DNA from: Arthrobacter ruber | GTDB lineage: Bacteria; Actinomycetota; Actinomycetes; Actinomycetales; Micrococcaceae | Length of the DNA: 64,000 nt | Assembly (NCBI RefSeq): GCF_002954225.1 | Contig: NZ_PPTH01000013.1 | Span: 62,001-126,000, forward strand | Direction of reading: 5' to 3' | Notes under the pieces: generated by a model | The model's input: only the letters and a program-made list of their open reading frames with translations | Told to the model about the DNA's origin: nothing | The model's database searches: none | Program-made: the position numbers and the translations under genes | Part shown: piece after piece, positions 45,325-55,029 of the stretch | How the letters are laid out: the number at the start of each line of letters is the position of its first letter | Position numbering within the stretch: the stretch's first letter is position 1

Positions 45325-46367
45325 GGAGCGGAATCGCCTTCCGGCTTGAGGTGGCGGGCCAGCAGGCGCGGCCCGAGGTCGTTGACGGACAGGCGTCCCT
45401 GCAGGACGGCCACCACACTCTCGGTGATCGGCATGTCGACGCCGAGTTTCGTGGCGGAATCGAGGACGGCCTGCGCGGACTTGATGCCCTCCGCGGTCTG
45501 ATTCATGCGCACCGTGACCTGGTCGAGGGTGAGGCCCTGGCCCAGGAGGTGGCCCGCGGTGTGGTTGCGCGAGAGCGCCGAGGAGCACGTGGCGATGAGG
45601 TCGCCCATGCCCGCGAGTCCGGCCAGCGTCTCGGCTCTGCCTCCGAGCGCCACGGCCAGGCGCGTCGTCTCTGCGAGCCCGCGCGTGATGACGGATGCCT
45701 TGGTGTTGTCGCCCATGCGGCGTCCCTCGCAGATGCCGACGGCGAGGGCGATCACGTTCTTGACGATCCCGCCGATCTCCACACCGATCACGTCGGTAGA
45801 GGTGTACGGCCGGAAGTAGGAGGCCGTGCATGCCGCAGCGATCCACGCGGCGGTGTCATGGTCGGGGCACGCGACCACCGATGCCGTGGGCTCCTCGCGG
45901 GCGATCTCCATGGCCAGGTTGGGCCCGGACAGCACGGCGATCCGCTCCGCCGGCAGTGCGAGCTCCTCCGCGATCACCTCGCTCATGCGTGCGTCGGTGC
46001 CGACCTCGAGGCCCTTCATGAGGGACACGACAACGGCGGACGGCGGGATGAGCGGGCGCCAGGCGGGCAGCTGCGCCCGGAGGGTCTGGGCGGGCACGGC
46101 GAGGATCACGAGCTCGCTCCCCCTGAGGACCGCTCCGACGTCGGCGGAGGCGGAGACATTGGGCGGCAGCTGCGTATCCCCGAGGTAGCGCGAGTTCCGG
46201 TGGTCCGTGGTGATCTCCTCGGCCACTTCGGGGCGGCGCGACCAGAGCATGACGGTCGTGCCGTCCGCGGCATCGGCGAGGACCTTCGCGAACGTCGTCC
46301 CCCAGCTGCCGGAGCCGAGCACGGCGATCTTTCCCGGGGGCGCGCTCCGGGTCCCCGTGACGGTCAC
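45321..46367 (-). CDS. gpsA: Glycerol-3-phosphate dehydrogenase [NAD(P)+]
   Basis: Makes sn-glycerol-3-phosphate for phospholipids, 348 residues. Rossmann motif VLGSGSWGTTFAKVLAD, SLMKGLE, SGPNLAMEIA, the catalytic lysine in EIGGIVKNVIALAVG and GLAGMGDLIATCSS are intact. The GTG start overlaps the plsC stop by 4 nt, and its stop overlaps the ddl start by 4 nt. It supplies substrate to the acyltransferase pathway, so coupling with plsC is sensible. Confidence 0.96.
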   Translation of the reverse strand: MTVTGTRSAPPGKIAVLGSGSWGTTFAKVLADAADGTTVMLWSRRPEVAEEITTDHRNSRYLGDTQLPPNVSASADVGAVLRGSELVILAVPAQTLRAQLPAWRPLIPPSAVVVSLMKGLEVGTDARMSEVIAEELALPAERIAVLSGPNLAMEIAREEPTASVVACPDHDTAAWIAAACTASYFRPYTSTDVIGVEIGGIVKNVIALAVGICEGRRMGDNTKASVITRGLAETTRLAVALGGRAETLAGLAGMGDLIATCSSALSRNHTAGHLLGQGLTLDQVTVRMNQTAEGIKSAQAVLDSATKLGVDMPITESVVAVLQGRLSVNDLGPRLLARHLKPEGDSAP

Positions 46368-47146
46368 GAGGGAACCCCGTCCGACGGACCGTCCGGGTTC
46401 CCGTCGTCAGCCTGGAAGTTCCGGCCGGTCCGCTTCTGCTGCTTCTGCGCCGGGTCCCACCGCTCCGTGGGGGGCTCCTCGCCCCTCAGCTCCGCCAGCA
46501 GGGCGGTGATGGCATCGATGATGCGGTCGGTCGCGGCGTCGAGCGTGGTCCTGGTCAGGGGGGCGTCCCGGAAGTCCGACAGGTCCACGGGATCGCCGAC
46601 GAGCACGCGGGAGCGCTTGCGCGGGAAGAGGTGGAAGCGCTTGGCGTAGCGCGGGAAGACCTCATGGGCGCCCCAGTGCGCTATCGGCACCACCGGCGCC
46701 CCCGTCTGGAGCGCCAGGCGGGCGGCTCCCGTCCGGCCCTTCATGGGCCACATGTCCGGGTCCCTCGTGAGCGTGCCCTCGGGGTAGATGATGATCCCGC
46801 CGCCGTCGGCGAGGGCCTCGCGTGCCGCTTCGAGCGAGCGGTTCGCCCCGGCCGAGCTGCGCTCCACGGGGACCTGCTTGATGACGCGCAGGATGGACCC
46901 GATCACCGGCACCTCGAACAGGGACGCCTTGGCGAGGAAGTGCGGCATCACGCCCTGGTTGTACAGGAAGTGCGCCACCACGACGGGGTCGATCTCCGTG
47001 ACGTGGTTCGGGCACACGATCATGCCCGTCCCGCGCGGCAGTTTCTCCTGCCCGTGCCATTCCTTGGCCATGAGCGCGTTCATGAGCGGCCTCACCCAGG
47101 AGGCGAGGAACGTGAACATGGCCCGTGAGCCCCGTGACTCCCCCAT
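46364..47146 (-). CDS. plsC: 1-acylglycerol-3-phosphate O-acyltransferase (PlsC-like)
   Basis: Membrane-associated acyltransferase of 260 residues. The catalytic NHX4D box is seen as NHVTEID and the substrate-binding motif as YPEGTLTRD; VPIAHWGAHEV is the third block. A hydrophobic N-terminal region could tether it to the membrane. Its C-terminus is hydrophilic, with a KQQKR stretch. It lies 13 nt after murA and overlaps gpsA by 4 nt. Confidence 0.92.
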   Translation of the reverse strand: MGESRGSRAMFTFLASWVRPLMNALMAKEWHGQEKLPRGTGMIVCPNHVTEIDPVVVAHFLYNQGVMPHFLAKASLFEVPVIGSILRVIKQVPVERSSAGANRSLEAAREALADGGGIIIYPEGTLTRDPDMWPMKGRTGAARLALQTGAPVVPIAHWGAHEVFPRYAKRFHLFPRKRSRVLVGDPVDLSDFRDAPLTRTTLDAATDRIIDAITALLAELRGEEPPTERWDPAQKQQKRTGRNFQADDGNPDGPSDGVPS

Positions 47147-47159
47147 GTGCCCGGACCGC

Positions 47160-48509
47160 CTAGGAGAAGACCACGGCAGGAACCGGGGCGTCCTCCGTGA
47201 TGTCGAAGTCGGCGCCGAGACCCTCGAGCTTCTCCTGGAAACGCTCGTAGCCGCGGTTGATGAGCTCGATCCCCGTGACGCGGGAGACGCCGTCGGCGGC
47301 GAGGGCCGCGATGAGGTGGCTGAACCCGCCGCGCAGGTCGGGGATGTCGATGTCCGCGCCGCGGAGCTGCGTGGGCCCGGAGATGACGGCCGAGTGCTGG
47401 AAGTTGCGCTGGCCGAAGCGGCACGGGACGCTGCCGAGGCATTCGCGGTGCAGCTGGATGTTGGCGCCCATGCGGATGAGGGCCTCGGTGAAGCCGAAGC
47501 GGTTCTCGTAGACGGTCTCGTGCACGATCGACACGCCGGAGGCCTGCGTCAGGGCGACGACGAGCGGCTGCTGCCAGTCGGTCATGAATCCGGGGTGGAC
47601 GTCCGTCTCGAGCACGAGCGGCTTCAGGGGGCCGCCGGGGTGGTAGAAGCGGATGCCCTCGTCGTCGACGTCGAAGGCACCGCCGATCTTCCGGTAGGTG
47701 TTGAGGAAGGCGGTGAGGTCGAGCTGACGGGCGCCCTCGACGTAGATGTTCCCCTGGGTGACCAGCGCGGCGGACGCCCACGACGCCGTCTCGTTGCGGT
47801 CGGAGATGGCCTTGTGGTTGTAGCCGGTGAGTTCGCTGACGCCCTCGATGCGGATGACGCGGTCCGTCTGCACCGTGATGATGGCGCCCATCTTCTGCAG
47901 CACGGCGATGAGATCCATGATCTCGGGCTCGACGGCGGCTCCGGAGAGCTCCGTGATGCCCTCGGCGCGGATGGCGGTCAGGAGCACCTGTTCGGTGGCG
48001 CCCACGCTGGGGTACGGCAGGGTGAGCTTCGCACCGTGGAGGCCCTTGGGGGCGGAGATGGAGATGCCGCCCGGTCGCTTGTCGACGACGGCGCCGAAGT
48101 TCCGGAGCACCTCGAGGTGGTAGTCGATCGGGCGGTCGCCGATCTTGCAGCCGCCGAGGTCTGGGATGAAGGCTTCGCCGATGCTGTGCATGAGGGGGCC
48201 GCAGAAGAGGATCGGGATACGGGAGTCCCCGGCGTGCGCGTCGATGTCCTTCGAGCGGGCCATCTTGGCGTTGACCGGGTCCATCGTGAGGTCGCCGGTG
48301 ACCGGGTCCTTCGTCACCGTGACGCCGTGCAGCTGCAGGAGGCTCGTGACCACCTCGACGTCCTTGATCTCGGGGACGTTGCGCAGGACCGACGGCGTGT
48401 TGCCCAGCAGGGAGGCGACCATAGCCTTGGGGACCAGGTTCTTCGCACCGCGGACGGATACTTTGCCGGTCAGCGGGATGCCGCCGCGGATGGTCAGAAC
48501 GCTACCCAT
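47160..48509 (-). CDS. murA: UDP-N-acetylglucosamine 1-carboxyvinyltransferase
   Basis: First committed step of peptidoglycan synthesis, transferring enolpyruvate from PEP to UDP-GlcNAc, 449 residues. The N-terminal GAKNLVPKAM holds the substrate-binding Lys-Asn, and Cys121 in GGCKIGDRPIDYHL is the fosfomycin-target cysteine, so this enzyme should keep fosfomycin sensitivity (in contrast to the Asp variant of mycobacteria). The ATG has GAGGAAAA upstream. A 209-nt gene-free region separates it from leuD and includes a possible -10, TATGCT. Confidence 0.95.
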   Translation of the reverse strand: MGSVLTIRGGIPLTGKVSVRGAKNLVPKAMVASLLGNTPSVLRNVPEIKDVEVVTSLLQLHGVTVTKDPVTGDLTMDPVNAKMARSKDIDAHAGDSRIPILFCGPLMHSIGEAFIPDLGGCKIGDRPIDYHLEVLRNFGAVVDKRPGGISISAPKGLHGAKLTLPYPSVGATEQVLLTAIRAEGITELSGAAVEPEIMDLIAVLQKMGAIITVQTDRVIRIEGVSELTGYNHKAISDRNETASWASAALVTQGNIYVEGARQLDLTAFLNTYRKIGGAFDVDDEGIRFYHPGGPLKPLVLETDVHPGFMTDWQQPLVVALTQASGVSIVHETVYENRFGFTEALIRMGANIQLHRECLGSVPCRFGQRNFQHSAVISGPTQLRGADIDIPDLRGGFSHLIAALAADGVSRVTGIELINRGYERFQEKLEGLGADFDITEDAPVPAVVFS

Positions 48510-48718
48510 GAATACCTATTTTCCTCGTACGTTGAACCCCCACGGACTCGCAATTGCTCGTACCAAGCATAGGAGCACCGCGGTGCAGACAGAAATACAA
48601 GGGTACGTGGTGTACTCCCTGTTCTCAGGAGAACCTGCACGGGTGCGTCGTCATTCCTCCCGGGCACCCGAACGGCATGTGACGCGCGCGACAGTCCGCC
48701 GCGCCCTCTCCTGCCTGC

Positions 48719-49318
48719 TCAGGTGCGCGCCGGGAGCGTGGTCGGCTTCCAGGAGGGCCGGCGGGCCTCGAAGGCGGTGACGTGCTCCTCCTGGCGGAGG
48801 GTCAGGCCGATGTCGTCCAGGCCCTCTAGCAGGCGCCAGCGTGTGTAGTCGTCGAGCTGGAACGGCGCGCTCACCGGACCGCACTGCACGCTGCGCGAGA
48901 CGAGGTCCACGGTCACGGTGGCGCCCGGCTCGTTCTCGAGGATCTTCCAGATGAGCTCGATGTCGTCCTGGGCGACCTGCGCGGCGACCAGTCCCTGCTT
49001 GCCGGAGTTCCCGCGGAAGATGTCCGCGAAGCGGGAGGACAGCACGGCCTTGAAACCGTAGTCGTTCAGTGCCCACACCGCGTGCTCACGGGACGAGCCG
49101 GTGCCGAAGTCGGGCCCGGCGACGAGCACCGTGCCGCGGGAGAAGGGCTCGCGGTTGAGGATGAAGTCCTGCTCCTTGCGCCAGCCGGCGAAGAGCGCGT
49201 CCTCGAAGCCCGTCCGCGTGATGCGCTTGAGGTAGACGGCGGGGATGATCTGGTCCGTGTCGATGTTGCTCTGACGCAGCGGCACCCCGATGCCGGTGTG
49301 CGTGGTGATCTTCTCCAT
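48719..49318 (-). CDS. leuD: 3-isopropylmalate dehydratase small subunit
   Basis: Swivel-domain subunit of isopropylmalate isomerase, 199 residues. The pattern [20 protein letters not shown] and the domain signature [17 protein letters not shown] are typical. With LeuC it converts 2- to 3-isopropylmalate in leucine synthesis. It follows leuC by 9 nt. Confidence 0.96.
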   Translation of the reverse strand: MEKITTHTGIGVPLRQSNIDTDQIIPAVYLKRITRTGFEDALFAGWRKEQDFILNREPFSRGTVLVAGPDFGTGSSREHAVWALNDYGFKAVLSSRFADIFRGNSGKQGLVAAQVAQDDIELIWKILENEPGATVTVDLVSRSVQCGPVSAPFQLDDYTRWRLLEGLDDIGLTLRQEEHVTAFEARRPSWKPTTLPART

Positions 49319-49327
49319 GGCGGGCTC

Positions 49328-50791
49328 CTAGGCTGCAGGGACGGTGGACGCGGCGTGGGCGCCGGTCGCCGGCAGCGGCGACAGGTCCGACGGCGAACTG
49401 AGGGTACCGCGCACCGCGGTGGCAGCCGCGACGACGGGCGAGACGAGGTGCGTCCGCCCGCCCTTGCCCTGGCGACCCTCGAAGTTCCGGTTGGACGTCG
49501 ACGCGCACCGCTCCCCCGGCGCCAGCTGGTCCGGATTCATGCCCAGGCACATGGAGCAGCCGGCGAAGCGCCACTCGGCGCCGAAGTCCTTGAAGATCCG
49601 GTCCAGGCCCTCCGCCTCGGCCTGCAGGCGGACGCGCGCGGAGCCGGGGACCACCATCATGCGCACGGCCGGGTCCTTCTGGCGGCCCCTGATGATGCCG
49701 GCGGCGATCCGGAGGTCCTCGATGCGGCTGTTGGTGCAGGAGCCTAGGAAGACGGTGTCCACCCTGATCTCCTTCATCGGGGTGCCCGGCGCCAGGTCCA
49801 TGTAGTCCAGCGCCCGGTTGCAGGCGGCCTTGTCGTTCTCGTCGGCGAAGTCGTCGGGCGACGGGACGGACTGCGACAGGGAGACACCCTGGCCGGGGTT
49901 GGTGCCCCAGGTGACGAAGGGTTCGAGCTCGTTCGCGTCGAGGAAGACCTCGGCGTCGAAGACGGCGTCGTCGTCGGTGCGCAGTTCCCGCCAGTCGGCG
50001 ACGGCGGCGTCCCAGTCCGCACCCTCCGGTGCGTGCGGGCGGCCTTTGAGGTAGTCGAAGGTCGTCTCGTCCGGGGCCACCATGCCTGCGCGCGCTCCGG
50101 CCTCGATGGACATGTTGCAGATGGTCATGCGGGCTTCCATCGACAGCGCCCGGATGGCGGACCCGCGGTACTCGAGCACGTAGCCCTGGCCGCCGCCCGT
50201 GCCGATCTTGGCGATGACGGCGAGGATGATGTCCTTCGAGGTGACGCCGGGCTTCAGGGTGCCCTCGACGGTGATGCCCATGGTGCGGAACGGCTTCAGC
50301 GAGAGCGTCTGGGTGGCCATGACGTGCTCCACCTCCGAGGTGCCGATCCCGATGGCGAGTGCTCCGAACGCCCCGTGTGTGGAGGTGTGGGAGTCGCCGC
50401 ACACGACGGTCAGGCCTGGCTGGGTGAGCCCGAGCTGGGGTCCGACGACGTGGACGATGCCCTGCTCGGCGTCACCGAGCGAGTGCAGGCGGACGCCGAA
50501 CTCCCGGCAGTTCGCGCGCAGGGTCTCGATCTGCGTGCGGCTGGTGAGGTCGGCGATCGGCTTGTCGATGTCCAGCGTCGGCGTGTTGTGGTCCTCGGTG
50601 GCGATCGTCAGGTCGGGGCGGCGCAGCGGCCGGCCTGCGAGGCGGAGGCCTTCGAACGCCTGCGGCGAGGTGACCTCGTGGATCAGGTGCAGATCGATGT
50701 AGAGGAGGTCCGGCTGGGCTTCCGCGCCCACCACGTCGCCCTTGCGGACCACGTGCGCATCCCAGACCTTCTCTGCCAGTGTCTTGCCCAT
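49328..50791 (-). CDS. leuC: 3-isopropylmalate dehydratase large subunit
   Basis: Aconitase-family [4Fe-4S] subunit of 487 residues. Motifs: [26 protein letters not shown]; one cluster cysteine in [14 protein letters not shown] and the two others in [14 protein letters not shown]; then [23 protein letters not shown]. The ATG has GAGAAGGACGG upstream. It is divergent from an IclR-type regulator; the 136-nt intergenic region holds a palindromic operator candidate. Confidence 0.97.
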   Translation of the reverse strand: MGKTLAEKVWDAHVVRKGDVVGAEAQPDLLYIDLHLIHEVTSPQAFEGLRLAGRPLRRPDLTIATEDHNTPTLDIDKPIADLTSRTQIETLRANCREFGVRLHSLGDAEQGIVHVVGPQLGLTQPGLTVVCGDSHTSTHGAFGALAIGIGTSEVEHVMATQTLSLKPFRTMGITVEGTLKPGVTSKDIILAVIAKIGTGGGQGYVLEYRGSAIRALSMEARMTICNMSIEAGARAGMVAPDETTFDYLKGRPHAPEGADWDAAVADWRELRTDDDAVFDAEVFLDANELEPFVTWGTNPGQGVSLSQSVPSPDDFADENDKAACNRALDYMDLAPGTPMKEIRVDTVFLGSCTNSRIEDLRIAAGIIRGRQKDPAVRMMVVPGSARVRLQAEAEGLDRIFKDFGAEWRFAGCSMCLGMNPDQLAPGERCASTSNRNFEGRQGKGGRTHLVSPVVAAATAVRGTLSSPSDLSPLPATGAHAASTVPAA

Positions 50792-50896
50792 GTCGACCGT
50801 CCTTCTCTTCTCCGACGAACCGGACCCGGTAGGGCGGCCCGACCAATGGTTCCACTCAACCAGCGCCGGGCGGCGAGGGCCAGCCCGGGAGGTTGC

Positions 50897-50913
50897 GTCT
50901 CAGATGGTGAGAC
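50897..50913. promoter_or_regulatory. Palindromic operator between leuC and the IclR gene
   Basis: GTCTCA-n5-TGAGAC, perfect 6-nt arms. It lies 15 nt before the IclR ATG and about 105 nt before leuC. IclR-type regulators of leuCD (LtbR/NdgR group) bind short inverted repeats in this same intergenic region, so it is the likely self- and leuCD-control site. The exact consensus was not checked. Confidence 0.6.
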
Positions 50914-50927
50914 GGCAATATCATCCT

Positions 50928-51647
50928 ATGGACAATTTTAGCGGCGTCGGAGTCATCGACAAGGCCGCACTCGTGCTCGACGCCCTCGAGGCCGGCCCCA
51001 CCACGCTCGCCCAGCTGGTGGCCTCGACGGGCCTTGCGCGCCCCACGGTCCATCGTCTTGCCCTCGCCCTCGCGCACCACCGCCTGGTAGGGCGGGACAT
51101 CCAGGGGCGGTTCGTCCTCGGCAGCCGGCTCGTGGAGCTCGCCTCGGCGGCCGGCGAGGACCGCCTCATCGCCGCTGCGGGGCCCGTGCTGCTCGGCCTG
51201 CGTGATGCGACCGGTGAGAGCGCCCAGCTGTTCCGGCGGCAGGGTGACTGGCGCGTCTGCGTCGCGTCGGCCGAACGGCCCGTCGGGCTGCGGGACACCA
51301 TCCCGGTGGGAACGCAGCTGTCCATGAAGGCCGGATCGGCCGCGCAGTGCCTGCTCGCGTGGGAGGACCACGACCGGCTGCTCAAGGGACTGCAGCAGGC
51401 CCGGTTCACGCCGACCGTGCTCGCGGGCGTGCGACGACGCGGGTGGGCCCAGAGCCTCGGCGAGCGCGAGGCCGGCGTGGCGTCCGTCTCCGCTCCCGTG
51501 CGGGGTCCGTCCGGGCGGGTGATCGCCGCCGTGTCGATCTCCGGTCCCATGGAACGCCTCACGCGGCAGCCGGGGCGCATCCACGCAGAGGTCGTCGCAG
51601 ACGCGGCGCGCCAGCTCACGCTCGCCGTCAGTGCGTCCTCGGACTGA
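50928..51647 (+). CDS. IclR-family regulator of leucine genes (NdgR/LtbR-like)
   Basis: Transcription factor of 239 residues. The N-terminal winged HTH reads TTLAQLVASTGLARPTVHRLALAL, and the C-terminal effector domain contains SMKAGSAAQCLLAW. The divergent position next to leuCD matches LtbR of Corynebacterium and NdgR of Streptomyces, which control leuCD and amino-acid metabolism. No ribosome site precedes the ATG, and a CAATAT hexamer sits 6 nt upstream, so the mRNA may be leaderless. The operator palindrome overlaps the expected promoter, implying autoregulation. Confidence 0.93.
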   Translation: MDNFSGVGVIDKAALVLDALEAGPTTLAQLVASTGLARPTVHRLALALAHHRLVGRDIQGRFVLGSRLVELASAAGEDRLIAAAGPVLLGLRDATGESAQLFRRQGDWRVCVASAERPVGLRDTIPVGTQLSMKAGSAAQCLLAWEDHDRLLKGLQQARFTPTVLAGVRRRGWAQSLGEREAGVASVSAPVRGPSGRVIAAVSISGPMERLTRQPGRIHAEVVADAARQLTLAVSASSD

Positions 51648-51648
51648 C

Positions 51649-52191
51649 ATGGCCTCCACCCGGTACGCCGTCTTCCTGCGCGGGATCAACGTCGGCGGCG
51701 TGACGGTCCGCATGGCCGAGCTCCGCGCCCTGCTCGCGGACCTCCCCGTGAGCGGCGTCGCGACGGTCCTCGCCAGCGGCAACGCGGTCTGCTCGTCCGC
51801 CCTCGACGCCCCCGGGCTCCGGAGCCGCGTCGAGGAGGCCCTGACGGCGCGCTTCGGCTACGCGGCTCGGGTGATCGTCGTCGACCATGCCGGCCTCGCC
51901 GCGATCGCCGCTTCGGTCCCGACGCCGGACGACGCGGGGGCCGACGGGCAGGCCGTCCACACCTACGTCACGTTCTTCACGGGCACCGACGAGCTCGCGG
52001 CGTTCCTCGCGGAGGCTCACGGGCTGCACCCCACGGTGCTGGCCGGCGGCACCGCGATCGGGTGGTTCTCCCCCAAGGGGCGGTCCACCGACGTCCCGCT
52101 CGCCCGGCTGCTCGCCCGGGCGCGCTACGCGGCGACGTCGACCACACGGAACGTCAACACCGTGGACAGGGTGCTGCGCCTCCTGGGGTGA
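51649..52191 (+). CDS. DUF1697 protein
   Basis: Soluble protein of 180 residues with the DUF1697 pattern: YAVFLRGINVGG at the start, VATVLASGNAVCSSA, YVTFFTGTDEL, and the C-terminal TTRNVNTVDRVLRLLG. The family is a ferredoxin-like fold of unknown role. It starts 1 nt after the IclR stop, so it is probably co-transcribed. Confidence 0.9.
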   Translation: MASTRYAVFLRGINVGGVTVRMAELRALLADLPVSGVATVLASGNAVCSSALDAPGLRSRVEEALTARFGYAARVIVVDHAGLAAIAASVPTPDDAGADGQAVHTYVTFFTGTDELAAFLAEAHGLHPTVLAGGTAIGWFSPKGRSTDVPLARLLARARYAATSTTRNVNTVDRVLRLLG

Positions 52192-52263
52192 GCGACGCCC
52201 TCCGGCCGCTGCACCCTGCTTGGTAGTGTTCGGGCTAGCCCTCACGACCAGCCGAAGGACACC

Positions 52264-52911
52264 ATGCGCCTCATCGCCCAGGATTGCCACCAGCTCGAGC
52301 ACCAGAGGGGCTCGCACGGGTTCGTGGTGGCGGGCGCCGGTCACGCGGCAGTCGTGGACCCGGGCATGTCCTCCGGGTTCGACGGCGTGATCGCCGAGCT
52401 CCGGGCGAACGAGGACACCACGGGTCCGATCACGGACATCGTCCTCACCCACTACGACGTCGACCACGCGCAGGCGGCCCGGCGCCTCCAGGAGGCCCTG
52501 GGCGCCACGGTGTGGCTCGGGGCCGCCGACGCCGACACGCTGCGCGGCGTCCTCGAGCCGCGGACCCTGTTCCGGAAGATGCTGCGCCGGGTGGCGCGTG
52601 TGCAGCTCCCCGCCGGCACACGGGAACTCAGCGGCTCGGGCGAGATCTTCCCGGGTCTCGCGTACTTCCCCACGCCGGGCCACACGCCGGGCCACTACGC
52701 CTACCAGTGGCGCGGCGTGCTGTTCACGGGCGATGCGGTCAGGGTGGGCGCCGACGGCAGGGTGAGCCATTTCCCGCGGATCCTGATCGACGACGGACCT
52801 ACGGCGGCGAGCACCGTCCGGCTGCTGGACGAGCGCATCCGCACGCACTCGGTGGAGTGGATCTGCTCCGGCCACAGCCCGGTGGCCCGGGTTCCGGCGC
52901 AGGCCGGCTGA
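52264..52911 (+). CDS. Metallo-beta-lactamase-fold hydrolase with an altered metal motif
   Basis: MBL-fold protein of 215 residues. The usual HxHxDH is replaced by THYDVDH (residues 62-68), so the second metal-site histidine is an aspartate (HxDxDH). Other motifs are kept: TPGHTPGHYAY, FTGDAVRV and the late SGHSPVA. Such variants exist in the glyoxalase II-like/uncharacterised groups. The real substrate is unknown. It follows DUF1697 by 72 nt. Confidence 0.82.
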   Translation: MRLIAQDCHQLEHQRGSHGFVVAGAGHAAVVDPGMSSGFDGVIAELRANEDTTGPITDIVLTHYDVDHAQAARRLQEALGATVWLGAADADTLRGVLEPRTLFRKMLRRVARVQLPAGTRELSGSGEIFPGLAYFPTPGHTPGHYAYQWRGVLFTGDAVRVGADGRVSHFPRILIDDGPTAASTVRLLDERIRTHSVEWICSGHSPVARVPAQAG

Positions 52912-53068
52912 CCAGCCGCCCGCTGCGGACCCTCCGCGTCGGCCCGCGGGGACGCCCGAACGTCCCGCGATCTGCGACCCCCGGTCTAGGGCGTAGTCGA
53001 CCCATGTCTCCTGCCTGCCGGGCGCGACGTCCGCGAGCAGGCCGTACGCCCGGACCCGGTTCCTGGGC

Positions 53069-53087
53069 GCGGGGCTCCGAGCCCCGC
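53069..53087. terminator. GC hairpin between convergent MBL and GTPase genes
   Basis: An 8-bp perfect stem (GCGGGGCT/AGCCCCGC) with a CCG loop in the 213-nt gap between two convergent genes. There is no T-tract. Confidence 0.45.
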
Positions 53088-53124
53088 ACCCGCGCGCCGG
53101 CGCAGGTCCGCCGACGCAGCGCGC

Positions 53125-55029
53125 TCAGGCCCGCCCTGCCGCCCGGAGGACCGCGGTGCGGAACCGGTTGCACCGATCCACCTCGTCCGTCACCGGACCC
53201 AGCACCACGGTCTCTGCCACCTGCGAGCAGGCGGCGACGAGGCGGCGGCGTACGCGTGCCGCCCGCCGGGCTGCTCCCCAGCGGGCGAGGAGCGCCGCCA
53301 CGACGCCGAGCAGGATCCCGGCGGCCACTCCCATGAGGATGAGCAGGGTCGGCACGGGGAAGCCCTCGACCCGCGGGACGTCGATCGCGGGCAGTTGGAG
53401 GAAACCGAGGACCGCGAGGACCGCGAGCCAGGCCAGTCCTGCGACGAGCGCCGCGAAGGCGATCCACTGGAGGAGGCCGAAGACCCCCCACCATGCACGA
53501 CGGCCGGTCTCCAGATCGGTGCCCGTCACGGCGGAGTCGAGCGCGTCCGTCAGCTCTCCGGCGGTGCCGCGGGCGGCATCACGGATGGAGGTGTGCCAGG
53601 GCTCCGTGACCCCGACGGCTGCCGCGTCCCCGAAGACGCGCAGCGCCTGGTCCACCTTGAACCGGTGCGCGGGCTGGCTGAGGGGCAGCGACGAGCGGCG
53701 CACCTCGGGCATCACGTCCTGCCGCCGCAGGTTCAGCCGCCGCAGCGGGTCCGGACGGAACCTCCCGAGCCACCGTGTGACGGGCCAGCCCGTGACGGCA
53801 TGTGCGTCGCGGCGGTAGGAGGTGCGGACGGCGTCGACCACCACCCGCACACCCGCCGCCGATCCGAGCCCCTCGGCCAGGGCCGTCCGGGCCTCCTCCG
53901 ACGGGCCGGCGGAGGGGTTCTCCGCCGTGAACGGGAGAAGGTCGCTCGCCGCCCGGGCGGCATCCGCTGCCATCCTCCGGGTGGCAGCGGCCCGGCTCTC
54001 GGCGAGGTCCCTGATCGCCGCCGCCAGGGCGTCCACGCCCTGGCCCGTCCGTGCGGAGACCGGGACGACGGCGACGCCCTGCAGTCCTTCGTCCGCGAGG
54101 ATGCCGCCGAGCGAGGCCGTGACCGCGCCCAGGTCCTGCGGGTCCAGGCGGTCCGCCTGATTGAGGGCCACCAGTGTCACGGCCTCGTGCGTGCCGAGGT
54201 TGCGCAGGAAGCCATGGTGGAGGGCGGCGTCGGCGTACTTCTGGGGATCGACCACCCAGAGCAGGACGTCGACCTGCCCCGCCATCCGCTCCACGACCTC
54301 ACGGTGCGCCAGGGCCGTCGAATCGAAGTCCGGCAGATCGAGGAGGATCAGTCCCGCTGCATCAGGGCCTGCGGACTCGGAGCCGGTGGCATCGGCCCCG
54401 GCGGTGGAGGACCGGCCGGGACGCGGCGTCATCGTGGGGTCGGAACGCACCGACGACGCGCCGCGGCGCCACCAGCGCAGCAGACCACGCCGTCGCGCGG
54501 GCGGGTCGGCACGGACCTCCGCGGAGGGTGCGTCGTCCGGCGCCCCGCCGGCGCCATCGCCGAGGGCAGCGCGTCCGATACCTCCACCCGCTCCGGCGTG
54601 TCGATCAGGGTGGACACCTGCGACACCTCCGACTGGCCGCGCGAGAACCGCGCCGTCGGGCAGTTCCACCCGCTGGCGCACGCCGAGCCATTCGAGCAGC
54701 TCACCGCTCCCCTGACGGCCCCAGACGAGCGCGAGGGGCTCGGAGGTCGTGGGACGCCTCGCAGCCACGCGGGCGGCGTCCGTACCGCTGAGGGCGTTCA
54801 CGAGGGAGGACTTCCCGCTGCCGGTGGGCCCGAAGACCCCGACCACCGTGTGGTCGGCGGACAGCGACCGGCGGCTGCCCGCGCGGTCCAGCATGGCGTG
54901 CAGCCGCGCGATCTCGTCCTGGGGTAGGCGGTCCGTCCCGAGCTCGTGCGCCTTCTGCAGGTGCCCGAGGGCGTCGGTGAGGGATTCGGCGAGCGGGAGC
55001 TCCGCCGTCGCTCCGCGGTGTCCGCTCAC
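53125..55029 (-). CDS. Membrane GTPase B (dynamin/YfjP-like), second of a tandem pair
   Basis: P-loop GTPase of 634 residues. P-loop GPTGSGKSS (about residue 67), switch region RRPTTSEPL, G3 as DLPDFDS (canonical DxxG has become DxPD) and G4 as NQAD. Two hydrophobic helices lie near 515-580 (FAALVAGLAWLAVLAVLGF and LLILMGVAAGILLGVVAALLA). The GTG start overlaps the stop of GTPase A by 4 nt. Similar Actinobacteria pairs are annotated only as GTPase or dynamin-family. A membrane-remodelling role is plausible but not shown. Confidence 0.78.
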   Translation of the reverse strand: MSGHRGATAELPLAESLTDALGHLQKAHELGTDRLPQDEIARLHAMLDRAGSRRSLSADHTVVGVFGPTGSGKSSLVNALSGTDAARVAARRPTTSEPLALVWGRQGSGELLEWLGVRQRVELPDGAVLARPVGGVAGVHPDRHAGAGGGIGRAALGDGAGGAPDDAPSAEVRADPPARRRGLLRWWRRGASSVRSDPTMTPRPGRSSTAGADATGSESAGPDAAGLILLDLPDFDSTALAHREVVERMAGQVDVLLWVVDPQKYADAALHHGFLRNLGTHEAVTLVALNQADRLDPQDLGAVTASLGGILADEGLQGVAVVPVSARTGQGVDALAAAIRDLAESRAAATRRMAADAARAASDLLPFTAENPSAGPSEEARTALAEGLGSAAGVRVVVDAVRTSYRRDAHAVTGWPVTRWLGRFRPDPLRRLNLRRQDVMPEVRRSSLPLSQPAHRFKVDQALRVFGDAAAVGVTEPWHTSIRDAARGTAGELTDALDSAVTGTDLETGRRAWWGVFGLLQWIAFAALVAGLAWLAVLAVLGFLQLPAIDVPRVEGFPVPTLLILMGVAAGILLGVVAALLARWGAARRAARVRRRLVAACSQVAETVVLGPVTDEVDRCNRFRTAVLRAAGRA

